64,000 bases of DNA from Candidatus Berkiella cookevillensis (lineage in GTDB: Bacteria > Pseudomonadota > Gammaproteobacteria > Berkiellales > Berkiellaceae). The translations under genes were made by a program, and so were the position numbers. Location of the stretch: contig NZ_LKHV02000001.1 of NCBI RefSeq assembly GCF_001431315.2, positions 1,240,001 to 1,304,000 on the forward strand, in the 5' to 3' direction. This document shows, piece after piece, positions 52,649-62,444 of this stretch. The notes below the pieces were generated by a model that saw only the letters and a list, made by a program, of their open reading frames with translations, did no database searches and was not told where the DNA came from. Each line of letters begins with the position of its first letter. The first letter of the stretch is position 1.

Positions 52649-52728
52649 ATGAGCGTTCGGGTAGGCGTCAAGCCTCGAGTAACCTTCATTCCCATAAAAG
52701 TACATGAGGATTGCGAGATGGCGAAGAC
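52649..52728 (+). repeat. Dispersed repeat A, copy 2
   Basis: Second copy of the repeat at 8950-9028 with the same order of conserved blocks (AGGCGTCAAGCCT, ATAAAA, CATGAGGATTGCGAGA). It occupies the 264-bp gap between frr and uppS, where a promoter for uppS-cdsA-dxr would be expected. Confidence 0.6.
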
Positions 52729-52798
52729 AACACCCCTGAACACTCAGGTGCGAAGACTATATCATGCAACATAGGCCTTAAACCTTTTTGGATACTGA

Positions 52799-53575
52799 GT
52801 GAGCATACAAAAATACCGTTCCCATCATGGGGAAAAAGCCAATCAACAGAGAGCCCCAAATCACGTTGCTATCATTATGGATGGTAATGGAAGATGGGCA
52901 ACCCAAAGAAATTTGAGCCGTACCAAGGGACATCGCAAAGGTGTTGAAAGTGCTTGGGAGGCTGTTAGCTATTGTTTAGAAAATAAAATACCTGTTTTAA
53001 CACTCTTTGCTTTTGGACAAGAAAATTGGAAGCGACCTTCTCAGGAAGTTCGAAATTTATTCCGTATTTTTTATTTATTGTTAAAAAGAGACATGGGTAG
53101 ATTACTAGAGCACAATGTTAAATTGCGCATTATTGGCGATAGAACACCCTTTGCTCCTTATTTAAGAAACACAATTCAAGAGAGTGAGGCGCTGACTCAA
53201 AATAATACCGCCTTGACACTCAATATAGCGATTAACTATAGCGGTAAATGGGATATCTTACAGGCGATGCAGAAGCTTGTAGAAAAACATCAAGGACTAC
53301 ATGCTTTAGATGTATTAGAGAAGCAATTTGAGGCGTATTTGAGCTTTCAAGGGCAACCTGAGCCTGATTTATTTATTCGCACCAGTGGGGTCCAACGCTT
53401 GAGTAATTTTATGTTATGGGATTTAGCCTATTCGGAAATATTTTTCACAAAAGCATTATGGCCAGATTTTGATAAGAATGAATTTGATAATGCGGTTTCT
53501 TTTTTTAATCAGTGTGAAAGACGATTTGGTTTAATTTCTGAGCAGGTAAGCGTATGCTCAAATATCGAATCTTAA
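52799..53575 (+). CDS. uppS: Undecaprenyl diphosphate synthase
   Basis: UppS condenses farnesyl diphosphate with eight isopentenyl diphosphates to make the C55 carrier for peptidoglycan. 258 residues; the start is GTG at 52799. HVAIIMDGNGRWA (catalytic Asp) and the RRFG C-terminus are standard. The otherwise nearly invariant RTGGE stretch reads RTSGV (194-198), so the Gly and Glu are replaced, while Arg200, Ser202 and the Glu of AYSEIFF are kept. It overlaps cdsA by 22 bp. Confidence 0.97.
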   Translation: MSIQKYRSHHGEKANQQRAPNHVAIIMDGNGRWATQRNLSRTKGHRKGVESAWEAVSYCLENKIPVLTLFAFGQENWKRPSQEVRNLFRIFYLLLKRDMGRLLEHNVKLRIIGDRTPFAPYLRNTIQESEALTQNNTALTLNIAINYSGKWDILQAMQKLVEKHQGLHALDVLEKQFEAYLSFQGQPEPDLFIRTSGVQRLSNFMLWDLAYSEIFFTKALWPDFDKNEFDNAVSFFNQCERRFGLISEQVSVCSNIES

Positions 53576-54393
53576 CCGCATGCCTTTTAATTCCCTTTGT
53601 TTTAATGGGAATCTTTTTTTTATCGTCAGAGCATTTCACACTGATGGCGGCCTTCATTTTCTTGGGCGCAAGTTATGAGTGGGGGCAGCTTTGTTTTAAA
53701 AATAATTATATAACCATAGCATTTTGTTCGGTTTTTGCTTTGTTGATGTTTGGGTATCATTATTTTTCACATTTGCTCTCTGCCGATATTGTGTTGCTGG
53801 GTTCCGCCTTTTGGATAGTGCCCCTTCTTTCTGTTATAACTTTCCAATCTGAGAAGACAACACTCTTTCAATCGAAGACACTTCGAGTTCTGAGTGGGCT
53901 GCTCTTTTTGCTACTTGCCTGGATTGGTTTAAGTGAAATACATGCGCAGCCCTTGGGTGGTTTTTTAATCATTAGCTTATTTTTACTGATTTGGTCAGCA
54001 GATACCTTTGCTTATTTTGTTGGGAGAGCATGGGGTAAGACAAAATTATCCCCCATCAGTCCTGGTAAATCTTTACAGGGCGCCGTCGGTGGTATTGCGG
54101 GATCTTTGGTTGTGGGCGGATTGATCTATGTTGCTTGGCATATGTTTGCACTATCTTCTTTACCCACGGTTTTAAATCACTTTCCATTGTGGCTACTTTT
54201 TGTGTCCCTTATTAGCGTACTTTCAATAGCCGGTGATTTATTTGAAAGCTTGTTAAAGCGTATTAGCGGCGTTAAAGACAGTGGCAAACTACTGCCTGGG
54301 CATGGTGGTTTGTTAGATCGCATTGATAGTTTATTACCAACCTTGCCATTGTATGCCATTTTTATTGCATATTGGGGACCCGTGTTAGCATGA
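53554..54393 (+). CDS. cdsA: Phosphatidate cytidylyltransferase
   Basis: CdsA makes CDP-diacylglycerol from phosphatidic acid and CTP at the inner membrane. The 279-residue product has about eight spans and the family signature SIAGDLFESLLKRISGVKDS plus LLPGHGGLLDRIDSL near the C-terminus, and KLSPISPGKSLQG in the middle. It overlaps uppS at its start (22 bp) and dxr by 4 bp at its end. Confidence 0.98.
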   Translation: MLKYRILTACLLIPFVLMGIFFLSSEHFTLMAAFIFLGASYEWGQLCFKNNYITIAFCSVFALLMFGYHYFSHLLSADIVLLGSAFWIVPLLSVITFQSEKTTLFQSKTLRVLSGLLFLLLAWIGLSEIHAQPLGGFLIISLFLLIWSADTFAYFVGRAWGKTKLSPISPGKSLQGAVGGIAGSLVVGGLIYVAWHMFALSSLPTVLNHFPLWLLFVSLISVLSIAGDLFESLLKRISGVKDSGKLLPGHGGLLDRIDSLLPTLPLYAIFIAYWGPVLA

Positions 54394-55574
54394 AAAAACA
54401 AGGCATTTGTATACTCGGTGCTACGGGTTCTATTGGTCAAAATACGCTTGATGTGATTGCTCATAATCAAGATCTGTTTGATGTAATTGCTTTATGTGCG
54501 CATCGATCTTTTGAAACACTCTTTGAGCAATGCCAAAAATTTGAACCCGCCTTTGCTGTCTTAAGCGATCAAGAAGCTGCGCAAAAGTTACAAAATCTTA
54601 TTTCGGGAACAAGCCTAAAAACACAAGTATTGGCTGGTGAAGAAGCATTGTGCGAGGTTGTTAGCTTAGCTTCTGTTGACAAAGTAATGAGCGCAATTGT
54701 CGGTGCTAAAGGTTTGCTGCCAACCTTAAAAGCAATTGAAGCTGGGAAAGTGGTATTAATAGCCAATAAAGAACCCTTGGTAATGGCTGGCGCTTTAATG
54801 ATGCAAGCCGCCCAGGCACATGGTGCTACTATCCTTCCAGTTGATAGTGAACACAATGCTATTTTTCAATGCTTACCCGATCATTACAGAACAGGTCAAA
54901 CTTTACCTAAAACAGTGAGGAAAGTAACTTTAACAGCATCTGGAGGGCCATTTTTACATTATCCTCAAGAAGCATTTGCCGACATAACACCCAGTATGGC
55001 TTGCAAGCATCCAAATTGGAAAATGGGTCAGAAAATTACAGTAGATTGTGCTACTTTAATGAATAAGGGTTTGGAAGTCATTGAGGCTAGTCATTTATTT
55101 TCAATAAAACACGACTGTATTGATGTGGTGGTGCATCCTGAAAGCCTTATTCATGCTTTGGTTAGTTATTGTGACGGCTCTTTGTTAGCTCAAATGGGCG
55201 CGCATGATATGCGTATTGCCATTTCTCATAGCATGGCTTGGCCGCATCGGATAGCCTCTCAAGCAGCATTTTTAGACTTAGTAGAAGTCGCTAAACTCAA
55301 CTTTTTAGCGCCTGATACAAGTAAATTTCCTTGTTTACGTTTAGCCTATGATGCGATGAGTGCGGGTAAGGCTGCTCCGGCTGTTTTAAATGCGAGCAAT
55401 GAAGTTGTCGTACATGCATTTTTGCAAGGGCAGGTGCGTTTTAATGCAATACCTGTAATCATCGAAAAAGTAATGAATAAATTATACGATTTATCAGCTG
55501 ATACGATAGAACAAGTCTTGCAGGTAGACAGCATTGCAAGAAATGAAACACTGAAAGAAATTCGAAAGTTTTAA
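54390..55574 (+). CDS. dxr: 1-deoxy-D-xylulose 5-phosphate reductoisomerase
   Basis: Dxr (IspC) makes MEP, the committed step of the non-mevalonate isoprenoid pathway that supplies UppS. Start chosen: ATG at 54390 overlapping the cdsA stop (ATGA), giving 394 residues; an open frame from a TTG at 54372 has no support. Motifs: GATGSIGQNTLDV (NADPH binding, near the start), ANKEPLVMAG, PVDSEHNAIFQ (metal and substrate), HPESLIHALVSYCDGS and MAWP. Isoprenoid genes uppS and dxr in one operon with cdsA is the common gammaproteobacterial arrangement. Confidence 0.98.
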   Translation: MKKQGICILGATGSIGQNTLDVIAHNQDLFDVIALCAHRSFETLFEQCQKFEPAFAVLSDQEAAQKLQNLISGTSLKTQVLAGEEALCEVVSLASVDKVMSAIVGAKGLLPTLKAIEAGKVVLIANKEPLVMAGALMMQAAQAHGATILPVDSEHNAIFQCLPDHYRTGQTLPKTVRKVTLTASGGPFLHYPQEAFADITPSMACKHPNWKMGQKITVDCATLMNKGLEVIEASHLFSIKHDCIDVVVHPESLIHALVSYCDGSLLAQMGAHDMRIAISHSMAWPHRIASQAAFLDLVEVAKLNFLAPDTSKFPCLRLAYDAMSAGKAAPAVLNASNEVVVHAFLQGQVRFNAIPVIIEKVMNKLYDLSADTIEQVLQVDSIARNETLKEIRKF

Positions 55575-55623
55575 GACTTGTACACTATAAAGTAAGTTTT
55601 TAATATTCGCGAGGCGAATAAGA

Positions 55624-55738
55624 TCCCACTTTGCAAAGGGGGATGGTGCGTAGCACCAGGGGGATTTATGCCACAATTGAAGTCAAAACAGCTAAATCCC
55701 TCTTGCGCTGCGCGCTTTCTCCCTTTACAAAAGTGAGA
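55624..55738. repeat. Palindromic MITE-like element D between dxr and rseP
   Basis: Left arm 55624-55668 and right arm 55693-55738 are imperfect inverted copies of about 45 bp (for example CAAAGGGGGAT...AGGGGGATTTA against TAAATCCCTC...CCCTTTACAAAAG), with a 24-bp centre. The transcript would fold into one long hairpin. It has no coding potential and lies in the 260-bp gap that interrupts the usual dxr-rseP link. Confidence 0.75.
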
Positions 55739-55834
55739 AAACTGATTCGCTGCGCTCATCGGGAACTCTATTAAAAACGAACGTTACGTTGCACTAGAAA
55801 TTGTTTCAAATAGCTAAATGGAAAGGTTAAATAC

Positions 55835-57196
55835 ATGTCTACAATTTTGATTGCAATATTAGCGTTTATTATCGCAATCGGTGTTTTAGTGACTTTTCAT
55901 GAATTTGGGCACTTTTGGGTTGCTCGAAAATTAGGGGTTAAAGTCTTAAAATTTTCTGTTGGTTTTGGTCGACGATTATTCAGTTGGAAGGATAAGGCGG
56001 GGACGGAGTATGTCGTCGCGATGTTACCATTAGGTGGTTACGTCAAAATGCTTGATGAGAGGGAAGGAAATGTTGCGGAAGCTGATCTGCCGCATGCCTT
56101 CAACCGTAAACCTGTTTGGGTGCGTTTTAGCATTGTTGCTGCAGGCCCTATCTTTAATTTTATCTTTGCAATTTTTGCTTTTTGGCTGATGTTCATGATT
56201 GGTTTAACAGGAACAATTCCTGTTGTGGGAGAGGTTCAACCACAGTCCATCGCAGCGCAGTCTGGTTTGCAAGTTGGTGATCAGATTTTAGCAGTTGATT
56301 CTATTGAAACCCGTACATGGGCAAGCGTTTTCAAACAAATTATGTCTCGCTTAGGCGATACAGATTATTTACATTTTGATGTTAAAACAGCTTCAGGTGA
56401 TACTAAAGCAGTAAGCCTTAATTTACAGAACTGGGTTATCAGTCGAGAAAAGCCTGACTTATTGGATTCCTTGGGTATTGACGCTTACCATACGCCCATA
56501 CCGCCTGTTATTTATTCCGTCATGCCTGATGAGCCTGCCGAGAAGGCAGGCTTTTTGCCAGGCGATGAAATTATTTCTGTTAATGGCCACCCTATCTCAA
56601 ATTGGCGTGAATTTACAGAAGTCATTGAAAAAAGTCCTCAACAATCTATTACTTTAGTTATTAAGCGTCAGGACAGCCATAAAACCATCGTATTTGCTCC
56701 TCGTGTAAATATTGGTGCAAATGGCAAACAGATTGGCTTTGCCGGACTTAAAGTAAAAGTTCCAGAATTATCTGATGAATATAAATGGGTAGAGCGCTTT
56801 GACCCATGGCATGCCATGATTGCGTCTTTTCAAAAGACGGGGCAGTTTATTTCGGTTACTTTGAAGCTCATTGGCAAAATGATTGTGGGCGATGTAAGTT
56901 TATATAATTTAAGTGGGCCAATCACCTTGGCTCAAGGCGCAGGTATTTCGGTACTCATTGGATTCCAACAATATTTAAATTATTTAGCCTTAATCAGCAT
57001 TAGCTTAGGTGTTCTTAATTTGCTTCCCATTCCCATCCTAGATGGCGGACATTTGCTTTATTATGTGATTGAGATATTTACAGGCAAACCTGTATCAGAA
57101 AAAGTACAAATATTGGGTTATAAATTAGGCATGCTGCTGCTTATCTTTTTGATTACAGTTGCATTTTACAATGATCTATTGAGAATGTTTACTTAG
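55835..57196 (+). CDS. rseP: RseP, site-2 intramembrane zinc protease
   Basis: RseP cuts anti-sigma factor RseA after DegS in envelope stress and clears signal-peptide remnants. 453 residues, close to E. coli (450). HEFGH (about 22-26) in the first span gives the zinc ligands, followed by two PDZ domains (about 120-200 and 215-295) and NLLPIPILDGGHLL (about 393-406) with the third ligand Asp. The four expected membrane spans are present. A terminator follows 4 bp after the stop, unlike in species where rseP and bamA are co-transcribed. Confidence 0.98.
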   Translation: MSTILIAILAFIIAIGVLVTFHEFGHFWVARKLGVKVLKFSVGFGRRLFSWKDKAGTEYVVAMLPLGGYVKMLDEREGNVAEADLPHAFNRKPVWVRFSIVAAGPIFNFIFAIFAFWLMFMIGLTGTIPVVGEVQPQSIAAQSGLQVGDQILAVDSIETRTWASVFKQIMSRLGDTDYLHFDVKTASGDTKAVSLNLQNWVISREKPDLLDSLGIDAYHTPIPPVIYSVMPDEPAEKAGFLPGDEIISVNGHPISNWREFTEVIEKSPQQSITLVIKRQDSHKTIVFAPRVNIGANGKQIGFAGLKVKVPELSDEYKWVERFDPWHAMIASFQKTGQFISVTLKLIGKMIVGDVSLYNLSGPITLAQGAGISVLIGFQQYLNYLALISISLGVLNLLPIPILDGGHLLYYVIEIFTGKPVSEKVQILGYKLGMLLLIFLITVAFYNDLLRMFT

Positions 57197-57199
57197 ACG

Positions 57200-57218
57200 G
57201 AGAGAGCTTCTCTCTTTT
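57200..57218 (+). terminator. Short terminator after rseP
   Basis: GAGAGA and TCTCTC form a 6-bp stem around a 3-base loop followed by TTTT, directly after the rseP stop. It is short and of modest strength. Confidence 0.5.
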
Positions 57219-57280
57219 CATATTTAACCCTCACCTGGCTTTCAGCCATCCTCATCTCCGGCATCATACTTTAAAGAGCT

Positions 57281-57343
57281 GTAGGGGCCGACCGCTGTGT
57301 CGGCCCGGATACAGAGAGGGCGGGCACAACGGCCCGCCCCTAC
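57281..57343. repeat. Palindromic dispersed repeat C, copy 2
   Basis: 63 bp bounded by GTAGGGGC and GCCCCTAC, with two GC-rich inverted repeats inside, the same layout as 45742-45814. The rest of the 461-bp gap 57197-57657 has no convincing gene; an 80-codon frame starting with TTG near 57411 is probably spurious. Confidence 0.75.
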
Positions 57344-57657
57344 AAAATACCCAGTCTAGATTCATTGTATAGATTAGGGATTCGGTCTTAGGTTATTAAC
57401 CAAGCAAGCTTTGATTATCTTTGAGTTGACGCCTATGAGCCTTCGCTGGCATGACATATTATCTGAATTTTTTAGTATAAAAATTTCTCTTGGGTCGGCC
57501 AGTGTATATACAGCATTTTGGCAAATAATAAGTTTGATTTATCGCAAAACTCATACTTTAGTCCAATTACGACAGGTTTTCTTTATTGATAGCATAATTT
57601 ATCAATCTAGTATTTATATCTCCATATTTTTTTATCTGTATTTTAGGGGATAGGGTA

Positions 57658-59754
57658 ATGAAGAATAGTAGTAAATTAAATCAATCGCCACATCCATCCG
57701 TTGCGCAAGAAAACTCAATAGATAACAATGAGATGCAAGTTCAAGCACTGAATGCGAGCATGGCCTCCTTTTTAAAACTAGATATGCTATCTCATAACTT
57801 TGAAGCTGGAGTGAATGATTTTTTGAATAAGGTAGAAGATATAATAAAAGATACGGAAGAAGATCTTCGGAATAAAAGTGAGAAAGAGGAAAAAGAAGAA
57901 AAAGCTGATATTGTTGAAAATAGTGAGATTCCTGTAGAAAATGCTACAGTAGCTCAGACAGAAATGAGTGTTGTAAATGAGGGAACAGTACAACCTTTGC
58001 CTGATAGTAGTTATATCGGTAGTTGGGCACAAGTCAACTCTACTCCAAGACAATTGGATTTGTCTAATGTCCGTATTAATCTTCCTGAAGAATACAATAA
58101 TTTTGATGAATTTAATGCTGCAAGAAATGAAAGCAATATAGCACTCTTACCAATTAACCCTCCAACGGCTAGGAATGATAGTTATAATTTTTCTGGAGCA
58201 GCGCTGCCGATTAATTTAACGTTAATGTTAGATATTTCTGGTTCAATGCGGCTAAAAGGGCTAGCAGAATTTTCTAAAATGCTCACTTTGCAACAAACAC
58301 TTGTTGGCGAAACAGGATTGATTTACACCTTAAGTCAGCTCTCGCCTGAAGTAAATATTTGGGTTGTGCCTACTCCAAGCAATACCGATTTTTATACGGC
58401 AGATGATAGTCACCCTGTAAATGACCCACAACTCTTTGGTGCACAATATTTTGGTAACGATCCTCATGCAGCAATGGCCTACATTCTTTCTCTTTTTCCT
58501 GCCTATGATGAGTTTTATGATGCAGCAATGCAGTATGGTTTGGATACATTAGGCGCAGCAAATCCGATGTTTGTTCAGGGCGAACAAAATATGCTGTATT
58601 TCATTGCCGATGGTATTCCTGTGTATGGGCCTATCGGAAGTGGTGCGCATGGCGCAGATCCTAATATAATTAATGTTTGGCAAACAGCGTTAGAAGAATA
58701 TGATGTGGATGCCGTTGTGATTGGGATTGGTGGAGAAGATGGTATGGCAAATGCACTAGGTCCCATTACCAATGGTGAAGATCCGTCTAGTGTTTTAGAG
58801 CCTGATGCTGCTCTTTCAGATTTTAAAGATATTGTTCTTTCTGGTACGCAACAAATTAGTGGTAATTTACTAAACAATGATGATGCAAATGAAGATACGG
58901 GACCCAGCAATCCTTTGGTTGTTACAAGTTTTCAACAGAATGGAAATGTTGGCATGGTAGGCATACCATTCATAACGGCACTAGGTGCTACATTAATTGT
59001 TAATGCAGATGGTAGTTTTACCTATGAAGCACCACTTTCTCAATTACAAAATATTGGTGCTGTGACTGAAAGTTTTGATTACACTATTAGTAACGGTTAT
59101 GGGAGTGATACGGCTAATTTTGAAGTAGAAATTGATGGCATTGATACGCCTAATGTAGAGTTTGCATATGCGGTTGATGATGTCGTTGTTTTGTTTGATG
59201 ATGTTAATGAGATGCAAACCTTTACTGGTAATGTATTGGATAATGACTATCTCTTAGGCTCAGAAAGTATCATAGCGGCTACAGCGCATGCATTTATATC
59301 AGGTTCAGGGAGTATTGATGGGTATTTCTGGCCATTCGAAAATAGTGTTGTATATGACAATGGTCAAACAAGATTTACTCTCAATAATGATGGTAGCTAT
59401 ATTTTAGAAGAGTTAGAAGCCGATGGTTTAAGTCAAATGGTAGCGACAATGGAGAGTATCAATTCTAGTTTTAAAATCGCTTATGCACTTTCTGGAGATA
59501 ATGGCGCCGATATTGGTTTTCTAGAATTTGCGCTAGCCTCTGAAGCGCCTCAACCTATTGTTAATCTAGAAAATAATGCGCGCTTACAATATGTTGATAT
59601 TGTGAATGATGATGCTTTATTTGATAATGATGAATCTATATCTTCAATCAGTGAAGATGTGATGCGCTCATCTTTAGATGAGGCTGAATTTTCAAGTCCA
59701 CATCCAGAAAATGTGCCTTTGGATATGGAGGCGCCATTGTCTGCATTTGGATAA
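57658..59754 (+). CDS. vWFA-domain protein with cadherin-like/VCBS-type repeats
   Basis: The 698-residue product has an ATG after GGGGATAGGG. No Sec signal peptide is visible. The first 100 residues are charged and acidic. A von Willebrand A domain (about 185-400) follows, with the MIDAS start LDISGSM (Asp192, Ser, Ser), the GLIYTLSQLSPEVNIWVV core and YFIADGIPVYG, which supplies the later Asp. C-terminal to this come one good VCBS/cadherin-like repeat (about 405-495: GNLLNNDDANED...LIVNADGSFTYEAP...FDYTISNGYG) and a second, poorer one (about 515-620). Such proteins are usually surface adhesins or RTX-type secreted proteins. No Gly/Asp RTX nonapeptides are visible. It sits between rseP and bamA, a position normally without extra genes. 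Confidence 0.85.
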   Translation: MKNSSKLNQSPHPSVAQENSIDNNEMQVQALNASMASFLKLDMLSHNFEAGVNDFLNKVEDIIKDTEEDLRNKSEKEEKEEKADIVENSEIPVENATVAQTEMSVVNEGTVQPLPDSSYIGSWAQVNSTPRQLDLSNVRINLPEEYNNFDEFNAARNESNIALLPINPPTARNDSYNFSGAALPINLTLMLDISGSMRLKGLAEFSKMLTLQQTLVGETGLIYTLSQLSPEVNIWVVPTPSNTDFYTADDSHPVNDPQLFGAQYFGNDPHAAMAYILSLFPAYDEFYDAAMQYGLDTLGAANPMFVQGEQNMLYFIADGIPVYGPIGSGAHGADPNIINVWQTALEEYDVDAVVIGIGGEDGMANALGPITNGEDPSSVLEPDAALSDFKDIVLSGTQQISGNLLNNDDANEDTGPSNPLVVTSFQQNGNVGMVGIPFITALGATLIVNADGSFTYEAPLSQLQNIGAVTESFDYTISNGYGSDTANFEVEIDGIDTPNVEFAYAVDDVVVLFDDVNEMQTFTGNVLDNDYLLGSESIIAATAHAFISGSGSIDGYFWPFENSVVYDNGQTRFTLNNDGSYILEELEADGLSQMVATMESINSSFKIAYALSGDNGADIGFLEFALASEAPQPIVNLENNARLQYVDIVNDDALFDNDESISSISEDVMRSSLDEAEFSSPHPENVPLDMEAPLSAFG

Positions 59755-60064
59755 TAATTGATTGCTATAAAATTTTGATTCGTCCTGCTCATTGATAAGA
59801 GAAAGCCACCTATCATTGCATCAGTTTATGCCGATTCTCTTCATTCAGATGACACGATTCAAAACAAGCCTTTCTTAATTAGTTAGCTACTTCTTTCTGT
59901 TTCACCGCTTAAGATTCGTTTCTGTAGCTTTTATTTATTGCGACCTGTGTTAGTATGGCCACTCTTAGTGCAAAAGCAAAATAGTTTGTTTGCTAGCAAA
60001 TCAAAAAATAAAATTTCAATCGACGCATTATTATAATTCAAACAAGCGGTGAAGAATAAGAAGT
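59755..60064. other. Gap upstream of bamA (310 bp)
   Basis: No gene was found. This must carry the bamA-skp-lpxD promoter, since the upstream gene is unrelated. Sigma-E-type elements would be expected but were not recognised with confidence. A purine-rich GAAGAATAAGAAG stretch immediately precedes the bamA start. Confidence 0.35.
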
Positions 60065-62413
60065 ATGAATAAGTATTGGTATGTTTTATTGGCAGGGCTT
60101 TTAACTCAATCGGTGCATCAAGCCTACGCCTTTGAATCCTTTGTCGTAGAAGATATCAAGATACAAGGCCTACAGCGCATTGCTGAAGGCACAGTCATCA
60201 ATTATCTCCCAGTAAATATTGGGGATGTGATGACTGAAGGGCGTAGTGGTGAAATTTTGAAAGCCCTTTTTAATACTGGCTTTTTCCAAGATATTCAGTT
60301 GGGACGTGAAGGCAATGCTTTAGTCATAGAGCTATTGGAAAGGCCTACGATAGGTAAGATTACAATCACAGGTAACAAAGATATAACCAGTGATAACCTA
60401 AAAGCTACTTTAAAAGAAACCGGATTGGCTGAAGGTCATGTTTTTGATCGCTCTACACTGGAAATGGTGAGAAACGAGCTGGAACGGATGTATTTTGGTC
60501 ATGGTAAATATTCCGTCAAAATTGATTCAGTGGTTACAGAACAAGATAAAAATCGCGTCAATATTGAGATTACGATCTTCGAAGGGCAAGCTGCACGCAT
60601 CAAAGCCATACACATCATTGGCAATAGAGATTTTAAGACGGAAGAATTATTAAAAGAATTTGCTTTAGCTCAATCGCATTGCTTTAGCTGGGTATCGCGT
60701 AGTGATCAATACGATAAAGAAAAATTGAGTGCTGATTTAGAAAAGCTTAGAACCTTTTATTTGGATAGAGGGTATTTGAATTTTCAAATCACCTCGACCC
60801 AGGTAACCATAACGCCAGATAAATTAGATATTTATGTTACGGTGAATATTCAAGAAGGCCAACCATTTACTGTTGGAAAAATATCTTTAGCAGGTACCAC
60901 AGTGTTACCTGAATCTGAACTCATGCAGTATATAACCTTAAAGCAAGGTGAAATATTTTCTCGAACTAAAGTTGCAAAGATTGTTGAAGCGTTGAACGAT
61001 CGCTTAGGACAGGAAGGCTATTCAAATGCAAATGTAAATCCTGTGCCTGATGTGCATGATGCTGAACATGTTGCAGATATTACCTTTTATGTAGAACCCG
61101 GCAATCGTATGCAGGTTAGACGTATCTTATTTGAAGGTAACACTAAGACAAAAGATGAAGTATTGCGTCGTGAATTAATTCAAATGGAATCTGCGATTGT
61201 TAATACGAGTTTAATTGAAGATTCACGAACGCGATTGAATAGAACAGGTTATTTTAAAGAAGTAAAAGTAGATCTAAAGCCTGTGCCGGGTGTGAGCGAT
61301 GAAGTTGACGTTATCTATACGGTACAAGAAGCATCTGCCGGTCAATTAGGGGGCGGAATTGGTTATTCTGATTCAGACGGTATTGTCTTTAATGCGAATA
61401 TTTCAAACCGAAATTTCTTAGGTACAGGAAATAGCACTGATTTTAGTTTTAACCAAAGTAAAGCTTACACAACCTATAACTTATCTTACAATAATCCATA
61501 CTATACCATTGATGGTGTGAGCCGTGGCTTTTCTGTCTACTATAGTGAAACAGATTTAAGCCGTTCCACCAGTATTTCTGATTATACGACGGATGCTTTA
61601 GGTGGCAATGTTAATTACAGTTATCCTATTTCTCCTGTCGATCGTATTAGTTTTGGTCTTGGTTATCAGTCCACAAAATTAGCAGTAGGTAATGCCTATA
61701 ATGCGCCCAAAGAAATTGAAAACTTCCTAACCAAGAATGGTAACAATAGTAATGAAGTGACGGCAGCCTTAGGTTGGTCGCATAATACCTTCGATAGATA
61801 CCTATTCCCTGAAAATGGTTTGCGTCAAGGTGCAAGCCTTTCAGTCGCTGTTCCTGGATCCACGTTGCAATATTATCGCATGACTTACGATGTGCAGTGG
61901 TATAAATCACTTTTTAAAGGATTTATCTTTACCGCATCTGGATTACTTGGGTATGGAGATGGGTATGGCAAAACATCTGCATTACCGTTTTATCGTCATT
62001 TTTATGCGGGCGGCAATAGTAGTGTTAGAGGATTTGAAGATAATAGCTTAGGGCCTAAAGACAGCCATGATAATCCGTTTGGTGGTAATTTCTTAGTAAC
62101 GGGCAGCACTGGTCTTGTTATTCCTAATGAGTGGATTGGTAACATTCCATCCGTACGTGCTCAGCTCTTTCTAGATGCGGGTCAGGCATATGACTCTGTT
62201 AATCGATATTATGATGATAACAAGAGTTTATCTCGTAACCCAAAAGGGTTAAGATATTCGGCTGGTGTTTCTGTGACGTGGGTATCGCCTTTGGCACCTT
62301 TGGTATTTAGCTATGGTATACCGCTTCGTCCTACGAAGGATAAAAGCATTGAGTTTGATAGAAATGCTGATAAAGTGAAGAAGTTCTCGTTTACATTTGG
62401 TACCGTATTTTAA
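60065..62413 (+). CDS. bamA: BamA, outer-membrane protein assembly factor
   Basis: BamA is the Omp85 core of the machine that folds beta-barrels into the outer membrane. 782 residues (810 in E. coli): signal peptide (about 1-22, ending AYA), five POTRA domains (about 25-420), then the 16-strand barrel. The conserved loop-6 motif VRGFEDNSLGPKD (about 653) is intact and the C-terminus ends in Phe (FTFGTVF), as required for barrel recognition. It is followed by skp (32 bp) and lpxD, the usual order. Confidence 0.98.
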   Translation: MNKYWYVLLAGLLTQSVHQAYAFESFVVEDIKIQGLQRIAEGTVINYLPVNIGDVMTEGRSGEILKALFNTGFFQDIQLGREGNALVIELLERPTIGKITITGNKDITSDNLKATLKETGLAEGHVFDRSTLEMVRNELERMYFGHGKYSVKIDSVVTEQDKNRVNIEITIFEGQAARIKAIHIIGNRDFKTEELLKEFALAQSHCFSWVSRSDQYDKEKLSADLEKLRTFYLDRGYLNFQITSTQVTITPDKLDIYVTVNIQEGQPFTVGKISLAGTTVLPESELMQYITLKQGEIFSRTKVAKIVEALNDRLGQEGYSNANVNPVPDVHDAEHVADITFYVEPGNRMQVRRILFEGNTKTKDEVLRRELIQMESAIVNTSLIEDSRTRLNRTGYFKEVKVDLKPVPGVSDEVDVIYTVQEASAGQLGGGIGYSDSDGIVFNANISNRNFLGTGNSTDFSFNQSKAYTTYNLSYNNPYYTIDGVSRGFSVYYSETDLSRSTSISDYTTDALGGNVNYSYPISPVDRISFGLGYQSTKLAVGNAYNAPKEIENFLTKNGNNSNEVTAALGWSHNTFDRYLFPENGLRQGASLSVAVPGSTLQYYRMTYDVQWYKSLFKGFIFTASGLLGYGDGYGKTSALPFYRHFYAGGNSSVRGFEDNSLGPKDSHDNPFGGNFLVTGSTGLVIPNEWIGNIPSVRAQLFLDAGQAYDSVNRYYDDNKSLSRNPKGLRYSAGVSVTWVSPLAPLVFSYGIPLRPTKDKSIEFDRNADKVKKFSFTFGTVF

Positions 62414-62444
62414 AATTTAAAGTGTTTCCAGTTAGGGGGCTTGC

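Noticed and set aside
57411..57653. 80-codon open frame between rseP and the vWFA gene
   Set aside because: It starts with TTG and lacks a ribosome site, and its hydrophobic content is typical of AT-rich non-coding sequence.
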